Assembly: GCA_038025085.1 (NCBI GenBank)
Contig: CM076154.1
Span: 23,736,501-23,800,500 of the forward strand
Reading direction: 5' to 3'
DNA from: Tetragonia tetragonoides
Lineage: Eukaryota; Streptophyta; Magnoliopsida; Caryophyllales; Aizoaceae
Length of the DNA: 64,000 nt
The notes under the pieces: model-generated
Told to the model about the DNA's origin: nothing
What the model saw: only the letters and a program-made list of their open reading frames with translations
Databases searched by the model: none
Part shown: positions 22,276 through 32,109 of the stretch, piece by piece
Position numbering within the stretch: the stretch's first letter is position 1
Layout of the letters: every line of letters begins with the position of its first letter
Translations under genes and position numbers: made by a program

Positions 22276-25052
22276 TCCTCCCCAACTTTTTTTGGATTTG
22301 CCCTCAAATCATCAAGGTATTCATCCTCCAAATAAGGCAGCAGATCTCCCACAATAAAAGTTGCTGAAATTGAACTCTCTCCAGGCAGTTCAAGCTTGTA
22401 TGCATTGTCGTTGATCTTCTCGATGATTTTAAAAGGGCCTTTTGATCTGGGCATCAACTTGTGCTTTCTTTTTGCTGGAAACCTCTCCTTCCTAAGGTGT
22501 AACCACACTAAATCTCCTGGATTAAACTCATGTTGCTTGCGGTGCTTGTTTGCCTTGTTCTTATACAACTCATTCATCTTCTCTATACGACTTGTAATCT
22601 GCTCATGTAGCTTTTTCATGTCCTTAGCAAACGTTTCAGCATCTGGACTCACCTTCCTCTCAATAGGCCAGGGCAAAAGATCAATAGGAGTTAATGGATT
22701 GACCCCATAATTGATTTCAAAAGGAGACTTGCCCGTTGTATAATGAGGAGCCCGATTGTATGCAAACTTAGCATGTGGTAGAGTTTGATCCCACTCCTTG
22801 AGTGTTTTCTTGACCAACCCTCTAAGCAGAGTTGTGAGGGTTCTATTGGTCACTTCGGTTTGCCCATCGGTTTGGGGATGATAGGCAGTGCTGAACAAGA
22901 GCTTGGTACCCAACAATTTCCACAATGTTTTCCAAAAGTAACTCAGAAATTTAGAGTCCTTATCCGAGACAATGGAGCTTGGAACCCCATGAAGGAGAAT
23001 GATCTCTTTGAAGAACAATTCAGCAATATGTGAGGCATCACTTGTTTTGTCGCAAGGAACAAAGTGAGCCATTTTTGAGAATCTGTCGACAAAAACCATC
23101 ACGGCATCCTTGCCTCTTGGTGTACAAGGAAGTGCCACTATGAAATCCATGCTTCCATCCTTTTTTGGCACAAGGAGAGCTGGTACACTACAAGGACTCA
23201 TGCTCTCTCTAATGTATCCCCTATCAAGTAACTCCTCTACTTGACGTTGTAACTCCTTAGTCTCTTGGGGATTACACCTATAAGCTGCTTTGTTAGGAAG
23301 TGAGGCTCCCGGAACAAAGTCTATTTGATGCTCTATGCCCCTAATGGGTGGCAAACCATGGGGCAAATCAGATGGGAACACGTCGACATACTTCTCAAGC
23401 AAAGGTTGCATTAACGCATGTAAAGGCTTTCCAACAATGTTCTCATTCTCCCCAAGCAACACCAGCATATAAACAACATTTACATGCACCATTTCATACT
23501 CTAAATCAGCACCTTTCACAATCACAGCATGCTTTGATGAGTTAGAAATAGAAGAACCCTCCCCAACTTGCGTCCCCCCACATAAAGACAATTTTGCGGG
23601 TTGCAAATTAATTTTCTTTCCATGAACCTCAAAAGAGTAAACATTTCTAAAGCCATCATGCATTACTCTTCTATCATATAACCAAGGTCTACCTAACAGC
23701 AAATGACAAGCATCCATGAGGATCACATCACACAAAATCTCATCATTGTATACTTTTTCAATCGAAAAAGGGATTGTGACTTGTTTTGTTACCTTGGCTT
23801 TGCTTCCCTTCTCTAACCATTGCAAGGAATAAGGATGAGGGTGTTCTTTGGTGGCCAATCCAAGCTTTTCCACCATGAGAGTAGACGCCACATTGGTGCA
23901 AGAACCGCCATCAATGATTAAAGTGCAAAGCTTTTCTTTCACGGTGCACTTGGTTTGAAATATCTTCTCCCTTTGAGATAGTGTCTCCTTTGCCTCTCTA
24001 GCATGAAGGACCCTTTGAACCACCAAGAGAGGTGAGCCTTGGTCAGCTTCAATGTCCAATTCATCGTCAATAGATTGCTCTTCATTCTGCTCCTTCTCGT
24101 CATCCAATTGCCTAAGCTCATCATACTCACGGAGAGATAACACTCTCTTGTTGGGGCACTCAGCTTGAAAGTGTCCATAGCCTTGACACTTGAAGCATTT
24201 CCTAGAGAGAGATGGTTTAAGAGCATCCTTGTTGGCCTTAGGATCTCTAGGAAACCTTTTGTCATTTTCGCTCCATTTAGAAGAATTTTCTGCCCAAGTA
24301 AAACTCATAAATGAGGGCTTTGCTGCTGGTTTCTTAGCTTTCTCTTGCTTTTCAATCTTCAAAGCCAACTTGTATACATCATCTAGAGACCAAAAAGGCT
24401 GTACTTCAACTCTATTACCAACATTGGTGTCTAAACCAGAAATAAAATGCGCAATTGAGAGTTGTGGATCCTCTACAATGCCGGTTCTGATTTGTAGTTG
24501 CTCAAAATCTCTAATGTAATCTGCTACACTTAGAGTTCCTTGACTGAAATTTGTGAGCTTGAGGTAGAGATCTTGAGTATAGGAAGGGGGCACAAAGCGT
24601 TTGTGCATGATTTTCTTAAGCTTGGGCCATGAACGCACCCTAGATTTACCCTCACGCTCTCTTTGTAGTTTCATGATTTCATACCACAAAGAAGCATACT
24701 TTTTGAGCTTCAAAACAGCAACTTTGAAACTCTTTTCCTCACTATACCCATTGGTATCAAACAATCTACCCATTTGTTGCTCCCACTCCAAATAGTCACC
24801 TGGGTTTGTACCACCATCAAAATAAGGGGGTTCAAACTTTAAATCACCCCATTGCTCATCTTTTCTCCTTGGACTAAGAGAACCATCATCATCACCTCGA
24901 CCACGAGCTCTACCTCTACCAATGTTGAGAAAATCAGTCATTTGTTGGGCGAGGTTGCTAAGTTGTTCCTTAACCTCACGCATCTCCCTTTCTCTCCTAA
25001 GCTCTTTAGCTTGCTCAAGAGTTAAATTTCTGGGTATTTGTTCATTATCCAT
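22143..25052 (-). CDS. Gag-protease-integrase polyprotein, RT/RNase H deleted (element 1)
   Basis: 969 residues from an ATG at 25052, 153 bp after the primer site. Gag capsid homology spans about residues 70-240 (YASLWYE, LKLTNFSQGTLSVADYIRDFE). A CCHC zinc knuckle uses C286, C289, H294 and C299. The protease has IIDGGSCTN with D381 and a LLLGRPW flap-side motif near 451-457. The reverse-transcriptase N-terminus runs from about 552 to 633 and stops at VPKKDG. Without a frame break the sequence continues at SMDFIVALP in the integrase core, with D656, D697 and E733 in a correct DD35E arrangement (IVSDKD, HPQTDGQTE). The catalytic RT motif, RNase H and the HHCC integrase finger are missing, an estimated 550-650 residues. 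The integrase C-terminus (LMPRSKGPFKIIEKINDNAY) is CRM-like. Residues 927-969 are encoded by the 3' LTR and form a DALAS...GPRGL tail in the position of the CRM targeting (CR) motif. It is a relic of an autonomous element that may still give a Gag-containing protein; it cannot reverse transcribe. Confidence 0.92.
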   Translation of the reverse strand: MDNEQIPRNLTLEQAKELRREREMREVKEQLSNLAQQMTDFLNIGRGRARGRGDDDGSLSPRRKDEQWGDLKFEPPYFDGGTNPGDYLEWEQQMGRLFDTNGYSEEKSFKVAVLKLKKYASLWYEIMKLQREREGKSRVRSWPKLKKIMHKRFVPPSYTQDLYLKLTNFSQGTLSVADYIRDFEQLQIRTGIVEDPQLSIAHFISGLDTNVGNRVEVQPFWSLDDVYKLALKIEKQEKAKKPAAKPSFMSFTWAENSSKWSENDKRFPRDPKANKDALKPSLSRKCFKCQGYGHFQAECPNKRVLSLREYDELRQLDDEKEQNEEQSIDDELDIEADQGSPLLVVQRVLHAREAKETLSQREKIFQTKCTVKEKLCTLIIDGGSCTNVASTLMVEKLGLATKEHPHPYSLQWLEKGSKAKVTKQVTIPFSIEKVYNDEILCDVILMDACHLLLGRPWLYDRRVMHDGFRNVYSFEVHGKKINLQPAKLSLCGGTQVGEGSSISNSSKHAVIVKGADLEYEMVHVNVVYMLVLLGENENIVGKPLHALMQPLLEKYVDVFPSDLPHGLPPIRGIEHQIDFVPGASLPNKAAYRCNPQETKELQRQVEELLDRGYIRESMSPCSVPALLVPKKDGSMDFIVALPCTPRGKDAVMVFVDRFSKMAHFVPCDKTSDASHIAELFFKEIILLHGVPSSIVSDKDSKFLSYFWKTLWKLLGTKLLFSTAYHPQTDGQTEVTNRTLTTLLRGLVKKTLKEWDQTLPHAKFAYNRAPHYTTGKSPFEINYGVNPLTPIDLLPWPIERKVSPDAETFAKDMKKLHEQITSRIEKMNELYKNKANKHRKQHEFNPGDLVWLHLRKERFPAKRKHKLMPRSKGPFKIIEKINDNAYKLELPGESSISATFIVGDLLPYLEDEYLDDLRANPKKVGEDDALASGHQVTSVSINALIMAFGTLSRLNGDNSGPRGLSVLLTT
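22276..22295 (-). promoter_or_regulatory. Polypurine tract, element 1
   Basis: On the minus strand this reads CCAAAAAAAGTTGGGGAGGA and abuts the 3' LTR. It lies inside the open reading frame (codons for PKKVGED), so the same bases serve as plus-strand primer and coding sequence. Confidence 0.8.
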
Positions 25053-25205
25053 GGTTGTTTGTGAGTTTGGTTGTGTTTAAGCTAGGAATTGTGTTTGGGC
25101 TGTAAATGGGTTCTTTTGTGACTCAAAGATTGGAACATTGGACGTGATTAAGACAAGAAAGGAGAGAACTTTGATGAGAGAAAATGGTGCTAAGGTTAAA
25201 CCTAT

Positions 25206-25217
25206 GCTCTGATACCA
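25206..25217 (-). promoter_or_regulatory. Primer binding site (tRNA-iMet), element 1
   Basis: TGGTATCAGAGC on the minus strand, two bases after the 5' LTR. It is complementary to the 3' end of plant initiator tRNA-Met and primes minus-strand cDNA synthesis. Confidence 0.92.
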
Positions 25218-25219
25218 AA

Positions 25220-26002
25220 TGATACGTTTGCAATTACAACCTTAGCAATTTGTAAACAAAAACAGAGGATTAAGAGAAGAAAGGATAATGAGTATCACCA
25301 CCAAAGCTATAAAGGATTAAACCACCAAGCTATGAATAAAGAATACTACTTGCTCACCAAATAACCCTAAGATTATTGTAAAGAACGCAAGATTTGTAAG
25401 AAGGCAGCAGCCGTGTATTTTTCATTCATCAACAAGTGCCTTTTACATCAGCAGTTCTTACATATTTATAGGGGTCACAAATGTGCCCTAATAACCTAAG
25501 AATACTCTAGAAAGAGTGAGCTGTCCAAGAGTAGTGCCCAAGCAAAATGAAGCTTCAGTATTTTGCCCAGAAATGAGCCACATACGTGCAGTACAATTTG
25601 GAGCGCATTTCCTTCCGTTTTGGACCACTTGACAGCTGTTGCTTGTCCTTGCATAAGGACAAACGTGGGTGAGCTATAAGGAGCCTCATTCTACATCCTT
25701 ACATGCCCCATGTGCTCTTAGGCGCGCCTTACTCAGCAACTACTTAGGGAATTCAAATAACAACTAATTACATTTGTTAATTATGCTAATTACATGCAGG
25801 GTGCACTATAACTAACACTAATCACAAATGCTTATTTGTACGGATTAATCTTGTACGGACATAACCTAGATTAAGTGGTCAAAAGGACACTAAGACCTCT
25901 AGGACCAGAATTATCACCATTCAAACATGAGAGAGTCCCAAATGCCATGATTAATGCATAATGCTCACGCTCGTAACTTGATGACCTGATGCTAACGCAT
26001 CA
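25220..26002 (-). repeat. Element 1 5' LTR
   Basis: 783 bp. On the minus strand it starts TGATGCGTTAGCATCA and ends TTGCAAACGTATCA. A 1-bp deletion relative to the 3' LTR (GCATAATGC versus GCATTAATGC) lies in the part that would encode the tail, but the tail is read from the 3' copy. The LTR carries the promoter for the element. Confidence 0.93.
25462..25470 (-). promoter_or_regulatory. TATA box in element 1 5' LTR
   Basis: TATAAATAT on the minus strand, preceded by GACCCC. The same GACCCCTATAAATATGTAAG context occurs in the LTR of element 2, so this is the likely conserved retroelement promoter core, with transcription starting a few tens of bases downstream. Confidence 0.7.
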
Positions 26003-26007
26003 CTTTC
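26003..26007. repeat. Target-site duplication, element 1 (right)
   Basis: CTTTC, matching 21487-21491. Five bases is the usual Ty3/gypsy length. Confidence 0.92.
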
Positions 26008-26178
26008 ACCCTAGATGTAAGAGCAGTTAAAACGCGTAAATGCATTCAAAAGGTGGATTTAAAGCTTGTTTGTACTTGTAAACAACCTTAGTGTAGTTTC
26101 TCACTCAAATGAATGCAAACAAATCATTTGGGTGCTTTCTCATAATATACAACACAAAAGACCTCAATCTCTAAACAT
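26003..26178 (-). repeat. 168-bp satellite, minus, right flank of element 1
   Basis: This continues the monomer interrupted at 21491. It flips to plus at about 26179 within a broken unit (CTCTAAACATTTAAGAACTC). Confidence 0.9.
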
Positions 26179-29100
26179 TTAAGAACTCAAGCTTTCGAAT
26201 GCATTTACGCGTTTTAACAGCTCTAACATCTAGGGTGAAAGAGATTGAGTTCTTTTGTGTTGTATATTAAGAGAAATCACCCAAATGGTTTGTTTGCATT
26301 CATTTGAGGGAGAAACTACACCAAGGATGTTTACATGTACAAACAAGCTTCAACTCAAGCTTTTGAAAGCATTTATGCGTTTTAAAACCTCATCCGACTA
26401 GGGTGCAAGAGATTGAGGTATTTTGTGTTGTATATTAAGAGAAAGCACCCAAATGCTTTGTTTGCATTCATTTCAGTGAGAAACTACACCAAGAATATTT
26501 ACAAGTACAAACAAACTTCAACTCTAGCTTTTGAATGCATTTACGCGTTTTAAAAGCTCATATGACTAGGGTGAAAAAGATTGAGTTCTTTTGTGTTGTA
26601 TATTAAGAGAAAGCACCCAAATGCTTTGTTTGCATTCATTTGAGTGAGAAACTTAACCAAGGATGTTTACAAGTGCCAACAAGCTTCAACTTAACCTTTT
26701 GAATGCATATACGCGTTTTAAAACCTCATACGACTATGGTGAAAGAGATTGAGTTCTTTTGTGTTGCATTTTCAGAGAAAGCACCCAAAAGCTTTGTTTG
26801 CATTCATTGGAGTGAGAAACTACACCAAGGATGTTTACAAGTACAAACAAGCTTCAACTCAAGCTTTTGAATGTATTTTCGCGTTTTAAAAGCTCATATG
26901 ACTAGGGTGAAAGAGATTGAGGTCTTTTGTGTTGTATATTAAGAGAAAGCACCCAAATGCTTTGTTTGCATTCATTTGAGTGAGAAACTACACCAAGGAT
27001 GTTTACAAGTACAAACAAGCTTTAACTCCACCTTTTGAATGCATTTACGTATATTAACAGCTCTTACAATTAGGGTGAAAGAGATTGAGGTCTTTTGTGT
27101 TGTATATTAAGAGAAACCGCCCAAATGCTTTGTTTGCATTCATTTGAGTGAGAAACTACACCAAGGATGTTTACAAGTACAAACGAGCTTTAACTCCACC
27201 TTTTGAATGCATTTACGCGTTTTAACAGCTCTTACATCTAGGGTGAAAGAGATTGAGTTCTTTTGTGTTGTATATTAAGAGAAAGCACCCAAATGCTTTG
27301 TTTGCATTCATTTGAGGGAGATACTACACCAAGGATGTTTACAAGTACAAACAAGCTTAAACTCAAGCTTTTGAAAGCATTTACGCGTTTTAAAACCTCA
27401 GACGACTAGGGTGAAAGAGATTGAGGTCTTTTGTGTTGTATATTAAGAGAAAGCACCCAAATGCTTTGTTTGCATTCATTTGAGTGAGAAACTACACCAA
27501 GGATGTTTACAAGTACAAACAAGCTTCAACTGAAGCTTTTTATTGCATTTAAGCATTTTAAAACCTCGTGCAACTAGGGCGAAAGAGATTGAGTTCTTTT
27601 GTGTTGTATCTTAAGAGAAATCACCCAAATGGTTTGTTTGCATTCATTTGAGTGAGAAACTACACCAAGGATGTTTACAAGTACAAACAAGTTTCAACTC
27701 AAGCTTTTGAATGCATTTACGCGTTTTAACAGCTCTTACGACTAGGCGAAAAGAGATTGAGTTCTTTTGTGTTGTATATTAAGAAAAAGCTCGCAAATGC
27801 TTTGTTTACAATCATTTGAGATTGAAACTGCCCCATGGATGTTTACAACTACAAACAACCTTGAACTCAAGCTTTTGAATACATTTAAGCGTTTTAAAAG
27901 CTCATACGACAAGGGTGAAAGAGATTGAGTTCTTTTGTGTTGTATATTAAGAGAACGCACCCAAATGTTTTCTTTGCATTCATGTGAGTGAGAAACTATA
28001 CCAAAGATGTTTACAAGTACAAACAAGCTTAAACTCAAGCTTTTGAATGCATTTACGCGTTTTAAAAGCTCGTATGACTAGGGTGAAAAAGATTGAGTTC
28101 TTTTGTGTTGTATATTAAGAGAAAGCACCCAAATGCTTTGTTTGCATTCATTTGAGGGAGAAACTTAACCAAGGATGTTTACAAGTACAAACAAGCTTCA
28201 ACTCAAGCTTTTGAATGCATATACGCGTTTTAAAACCTCATACGACGAGGGTGAAAGAGATTGAGTTCCTTTGTGTTGTATTTTCAGAGAAAGCACCCAA
28301 AAGCTTTGTTTGCATTCATTGGAGTGAGAAACTACACCAAGGATATTTACAAGTACAAACAAGCTTCAACTCAAGCTTTTGAATGCATTTACGCGTTTTG
28401 AATGCAATTGCGCGTTTTAACAGCTCTTACGACTAGGGTGAAAGAGATTGAGTTCTTTTGTGTTGTATATTAAGAGAAAGCACCCAGATGCTTTGTTTGC
28501 ATTCATTTCAGTGAGAAACTTAACCAAGGACGTTTAGAAGTACAAACAAGCTTCAACTCAAGCTTTTGAATGTATTTACGCGTTTTAACAGCTCATACGA
28601 TTAGGGTGATAGAGATTGAGGTCTTTTGTGTTGTATATTAAGACAAAGCACCCATATGGTTTGTTTGCATTCACTTGAGTGAGAATCTACACCAAGGATG
28701 TTTACAAGTACAAACAAGCTTTAACTCCACCTTTTGAATGGATTTACGCGTTTCAACAGCTCTTACATCTAGGGTGAAAGAGATTGAGTTCTTTTGTGTT
28801 GTATATTAAGAGAAAGCACCCAAATGCTTTGTTTGCATTCATTTGACGGAGAAACTACACCAAGGATGTTTACAAGTACAAACAAGCTTCACTCAAGCTT
28901 TTGAAAGCATTTACGCGTTTTAAAACCTCATACGACTAGGGTGAAACAGATTGAGTTCTTTAGTGTTGTATATTAAGAGAAAGCACCCAAACGCTTTGTT
29001 TGCACTTATCTGAGTGAGAAACTACACCAAGGATGTTTACAAGTACAAACAAGCTTCAACTTAAGCTTTTGAATGTATTTACGCGTTTTAACAGCTCTTA

Positions 29101-29925
29101 CGACTAGGGTGAAAGAGATTGAGGTCTTTTGTGTTGTAAATTAAGAGAAAGCACCCAAATGCTTTGTTTGCATTCATTTCAGTGAGAAACTACACCAAGA
29201 ATGTTTACAAGTACAAACAAGCTTCAACTCAAGCTTTTGAATGCATTTACGCGTTTTAACAGCTCTTACGACTAGGCGAAAAAAGATTTGAGTTCTTTTG
29301 TGTTGTCTATTAAGAAAAAGCTCGCAAATGCTTTGTTTAAATTCATTTGAGTGTGAAACTACACCAAGGATGTTTACAACAACAAACAGGCTTCAACTCA
29401 AACTTTTGAATGCATTTACGCGTTTTAAAAGCTCATACGAAAAGGGTGAAAGAGATTGAGTTCTTTTGTGTTGTATATTAAGAGAAAGCACCCAAATGCT
29501 TTGTATGCATTCATTTGAGTGAGACACTACACCAAGGATGTTTACAAGTACAAACAAGCTTTAACTCCACCTTTTGAATGCATTTACGCGTTTTAACAGC
29601 TCTTACATCTAGGGTGAAAGAGATTGAGTTCTTTTGTGTTGTATATTAAGAGAAAGCACCCAAATGCTTTGTTTGCATTCATCTGAGTGAGAAACTATAC
29701 CAAGGATGTTTACAAGTACAAACAAGTTTTAACTCAACCTTTTGAATGCATTTACGCGTTTTAAAACCTCATACGACTAGGGTGAAAAAGATTGAGTTCT
29801 TTTGTTTTGTATTTTAAGAGATAGCAACCAAAAGCTTTGTTTGCATTCATTGGAGTGAGAAACTACTCCATGGATGTTTACAAGTACAAACAAGCTTCAA
29901 CTCAAAATTTTGAATGTATTCACAA
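26179..29925 (+). repeat. 168-bp satellite, plus orientation
   Basis: About 22 monomers head to tail, the longest plus-oriented run in the window. A dimer marker lies at about 27742-28038. It ends at the recurrent TTTTGAATGTATTCAC joint at about 29925. Confidence 0.94.
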
Positions 29926-30426
29926 CCAAATGAATGCAAATAAAGCATTTGTGTGCTTTCTCTTAATATACAACAGAAAAGAACTCAATCTCTTTCACCC
30001 TAGTCGTAAGAGCTGTTAAAACGCGTAAATACATTCAAAAGCTTGAGTTGAAGCTTGTTTGTACTTGTAAACATCCTTGGTGTAGTTTCTCACTCCAATG
30101 AATGCAAACAAAGCTTTTGGGTGCTTTCTCTGAAAATACAACACAAAAGAACTCAATCACCCAAAAGATTTGTTTGCATTCATTTGAGTGAGAAACTACA
30201 CCAAAGATGTTTAAAAGTACCAACAAGCTTCAACTTCAGCTTTTGAATGCATATACGCGTTTTAAAACCTCATACGACTAGGGTGAAAGAGATTGAGTTC
30301 TTTTGTGTTGTATTTTTAGAGAAAGCACCCAAAAGCTTTGTTTGCATTCATTGGAGTGAGAAACTACACCAAGGATGTTTACAAGTGCAATCAAGCTTCA
30401 GTTCAAAATTTTGAATGTATTCACAA
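29926..30426. repeat. 168-bp satellite, minus then plus
   Basis: Minus at 29926-30159, then plus at 30160-30426 through a joint AACTCAAT/CACCCAAAAG. This joint and its surroundings are the reverse complement of the joint at about 11565-11575. The block ends in another copy of the TTTTGAATGTATTCAC joint. Confidence 0.9.
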
Positions 30427-32109
30427 TCAAATGAATGCTAATAAAGCATTTGTGTGCTTTTTCTTAATATACAACAGCAAAAGAACTCAATCTCTTTCAC
30501 CCTAGTCGTAAGAGCTGTTAAAACGCGTAAATACATTCAAAAGGTGGAGTTAAAGCTTGTTTGTACTTGTAAACATCCTTGATGTAGTTTCTCACTCAAA
30601 TGAATGCAAATAAAGCATTTGGGTGCTTTCTCCTAATATACAACACAAAAGACCTCAATCTCTTTCAACCTAGTCATATGCGCTTTTAAAACTCGTAAAT
30701 ACATTCAAACGGTTGAGTTGAAGCTAGTTTGTACTTGTAAACATCCTTGGTGGTACTTGTAAACATCTTTGGTGTAGTTTCTCACTCCAATGAATGCAAA
30801 CAAAGATTTTGGTTGCTATCTCTTAAAATACAAAACAAAAGAACTCAATCTTTTTCACCCTAGTCGTATGAGGTTTTAAAACGCGTAAATGCTTTCAAAA
30901 GCTTGAATTGAAGCTTGTTTGTATTTGTAAACATTCTTGGTGTAGTTTCTCACTCAAATGAATGCAAAGAAAACATTTATGTGCGTTCTCTTAATATACA
31001 ACACAAAAGAACTCAATCTCTTTCACCCTAGTCGTATGAGCTTTTAAAACACTTAAATGCATTCAAAAGCTTGAGATCAAGCTTGTTTGTAGTTGTAAAC
31101 ATCCTTGGGGTAGTTTCACACTCAAATGAATGTAAACAAAGCATTTGCGAGCTTTTTCTTAATATACAACACAAAAGAACTCAATCTCTTTTCGCCTAGT
31201 CGTAAGAGCTGTTAAAACTTGTAAATGTATTCACAAGCTTGAGTTGAAACTTGTTTGTACTTGTACACATCCTTGTTGTAGTTTCTCACTCAAATGAATG
31301 CAAACAAACCATTTGGGTGATTTCCCTTAATATACAACACAAAAGCACTCAATCTCTTTCACCCTAGTTGTAAGAGCTGTTAAAATGCGTAAATGCATTC
31401 AAAAGGTGGAGTTAAAACTTGTTTGTGATTGTAGAAATCCTTGGTGTAGTTTCTCACTCAAATGACTGCAAACAAAGCATTTGGGTTCTTTCTCTTAATA
31501 TACAACACAAAAGACCTCTGTCTCTTTCACCCTAGTCGTATGAGGTTTTAAAACGCTTAAATACATTCAAAAGCTTGAGTTGAAGCTTGTTTGTACTTGT
31601 AAACATCCTTGGTGTAGTTTCTCACTCCAATGAATGCAAACAAAGCTTTTGGGTGCTTTCTCTGAAAATAGAACACAAAAGATCTCAATCTCTTTCACCC
31701 TAGTCGTAAGAGCTGTTAAAACGTGTAAATGCATTCAAAAGGTGGAGTTAAAGCTTGTTTGTACTTGTAAACATCCTTGGTGTAGTTTCTCACTCAACTG
31801 AATGCAAAAAAAGTATTTGGGTGCTTTCTCTTAATATACAACACAAAAGACCTCAATCTCTTTCACCCTAGTCATATGAGCTTTTAAAACGCGTAAATAC
31901 ATTCAAAAGCTTGAGTTGAAGCTTGTTTGTACTTGTAAACATCCTTGGTGTAGTTTCTCACTCCAATGAATGCAAACAAAGCTTTTGGGTGCTTTCTCTT
32001 AATATACAACACAAAAGAACTCAATCTCTTTCACCCTAGTCGTATGAGATTTTAAAACGCGTATATGCATTCAAAAGCTTAAGTTGAAGCTTGTTGGTAC
32101 TTGTAAACA

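Larger units (their letters stand above)
21492..26002 (-). mobile_element. Element 1: Ty3/gypsy (CRM-like) LTR retrotransposon, pol-deleted
   Basis: A complete insertion of 4,511 bp on the minus strand: 5' LTR (25220-26002), primer site, one 969-codon frame, 3' LTR (21492-22275). CTTTC flanks both ends as a 5-bp target-site duplication, and joining the flanks restores a normal satellite monomer (CTCTTTC then ACCCTAG). Gag, protease and integrase resemble the CRM chromovirus clade. An in-frame deletion removed most of the reverse transcriptase, the RNase H and the integrase N-terminus, so the element cannot move without help. By eye its LTRs differ at about 15 of 783 positions. Confidence 0.93.

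Noticed and set aside
23348..24795. Plus-strand ORFs of 64-109 codons inside element 1
   Set aside because: They are antisense shadows of the gag-pol frame with no recognisable domain.
22143..25052. Protease IIDGGS as a disabled active site
   Set aside because: I recall D-G-G-S-C-T-N as a usual plant Ty3/gypsy form, so it is not evidence of damage. The real lesion is the RT deletion.
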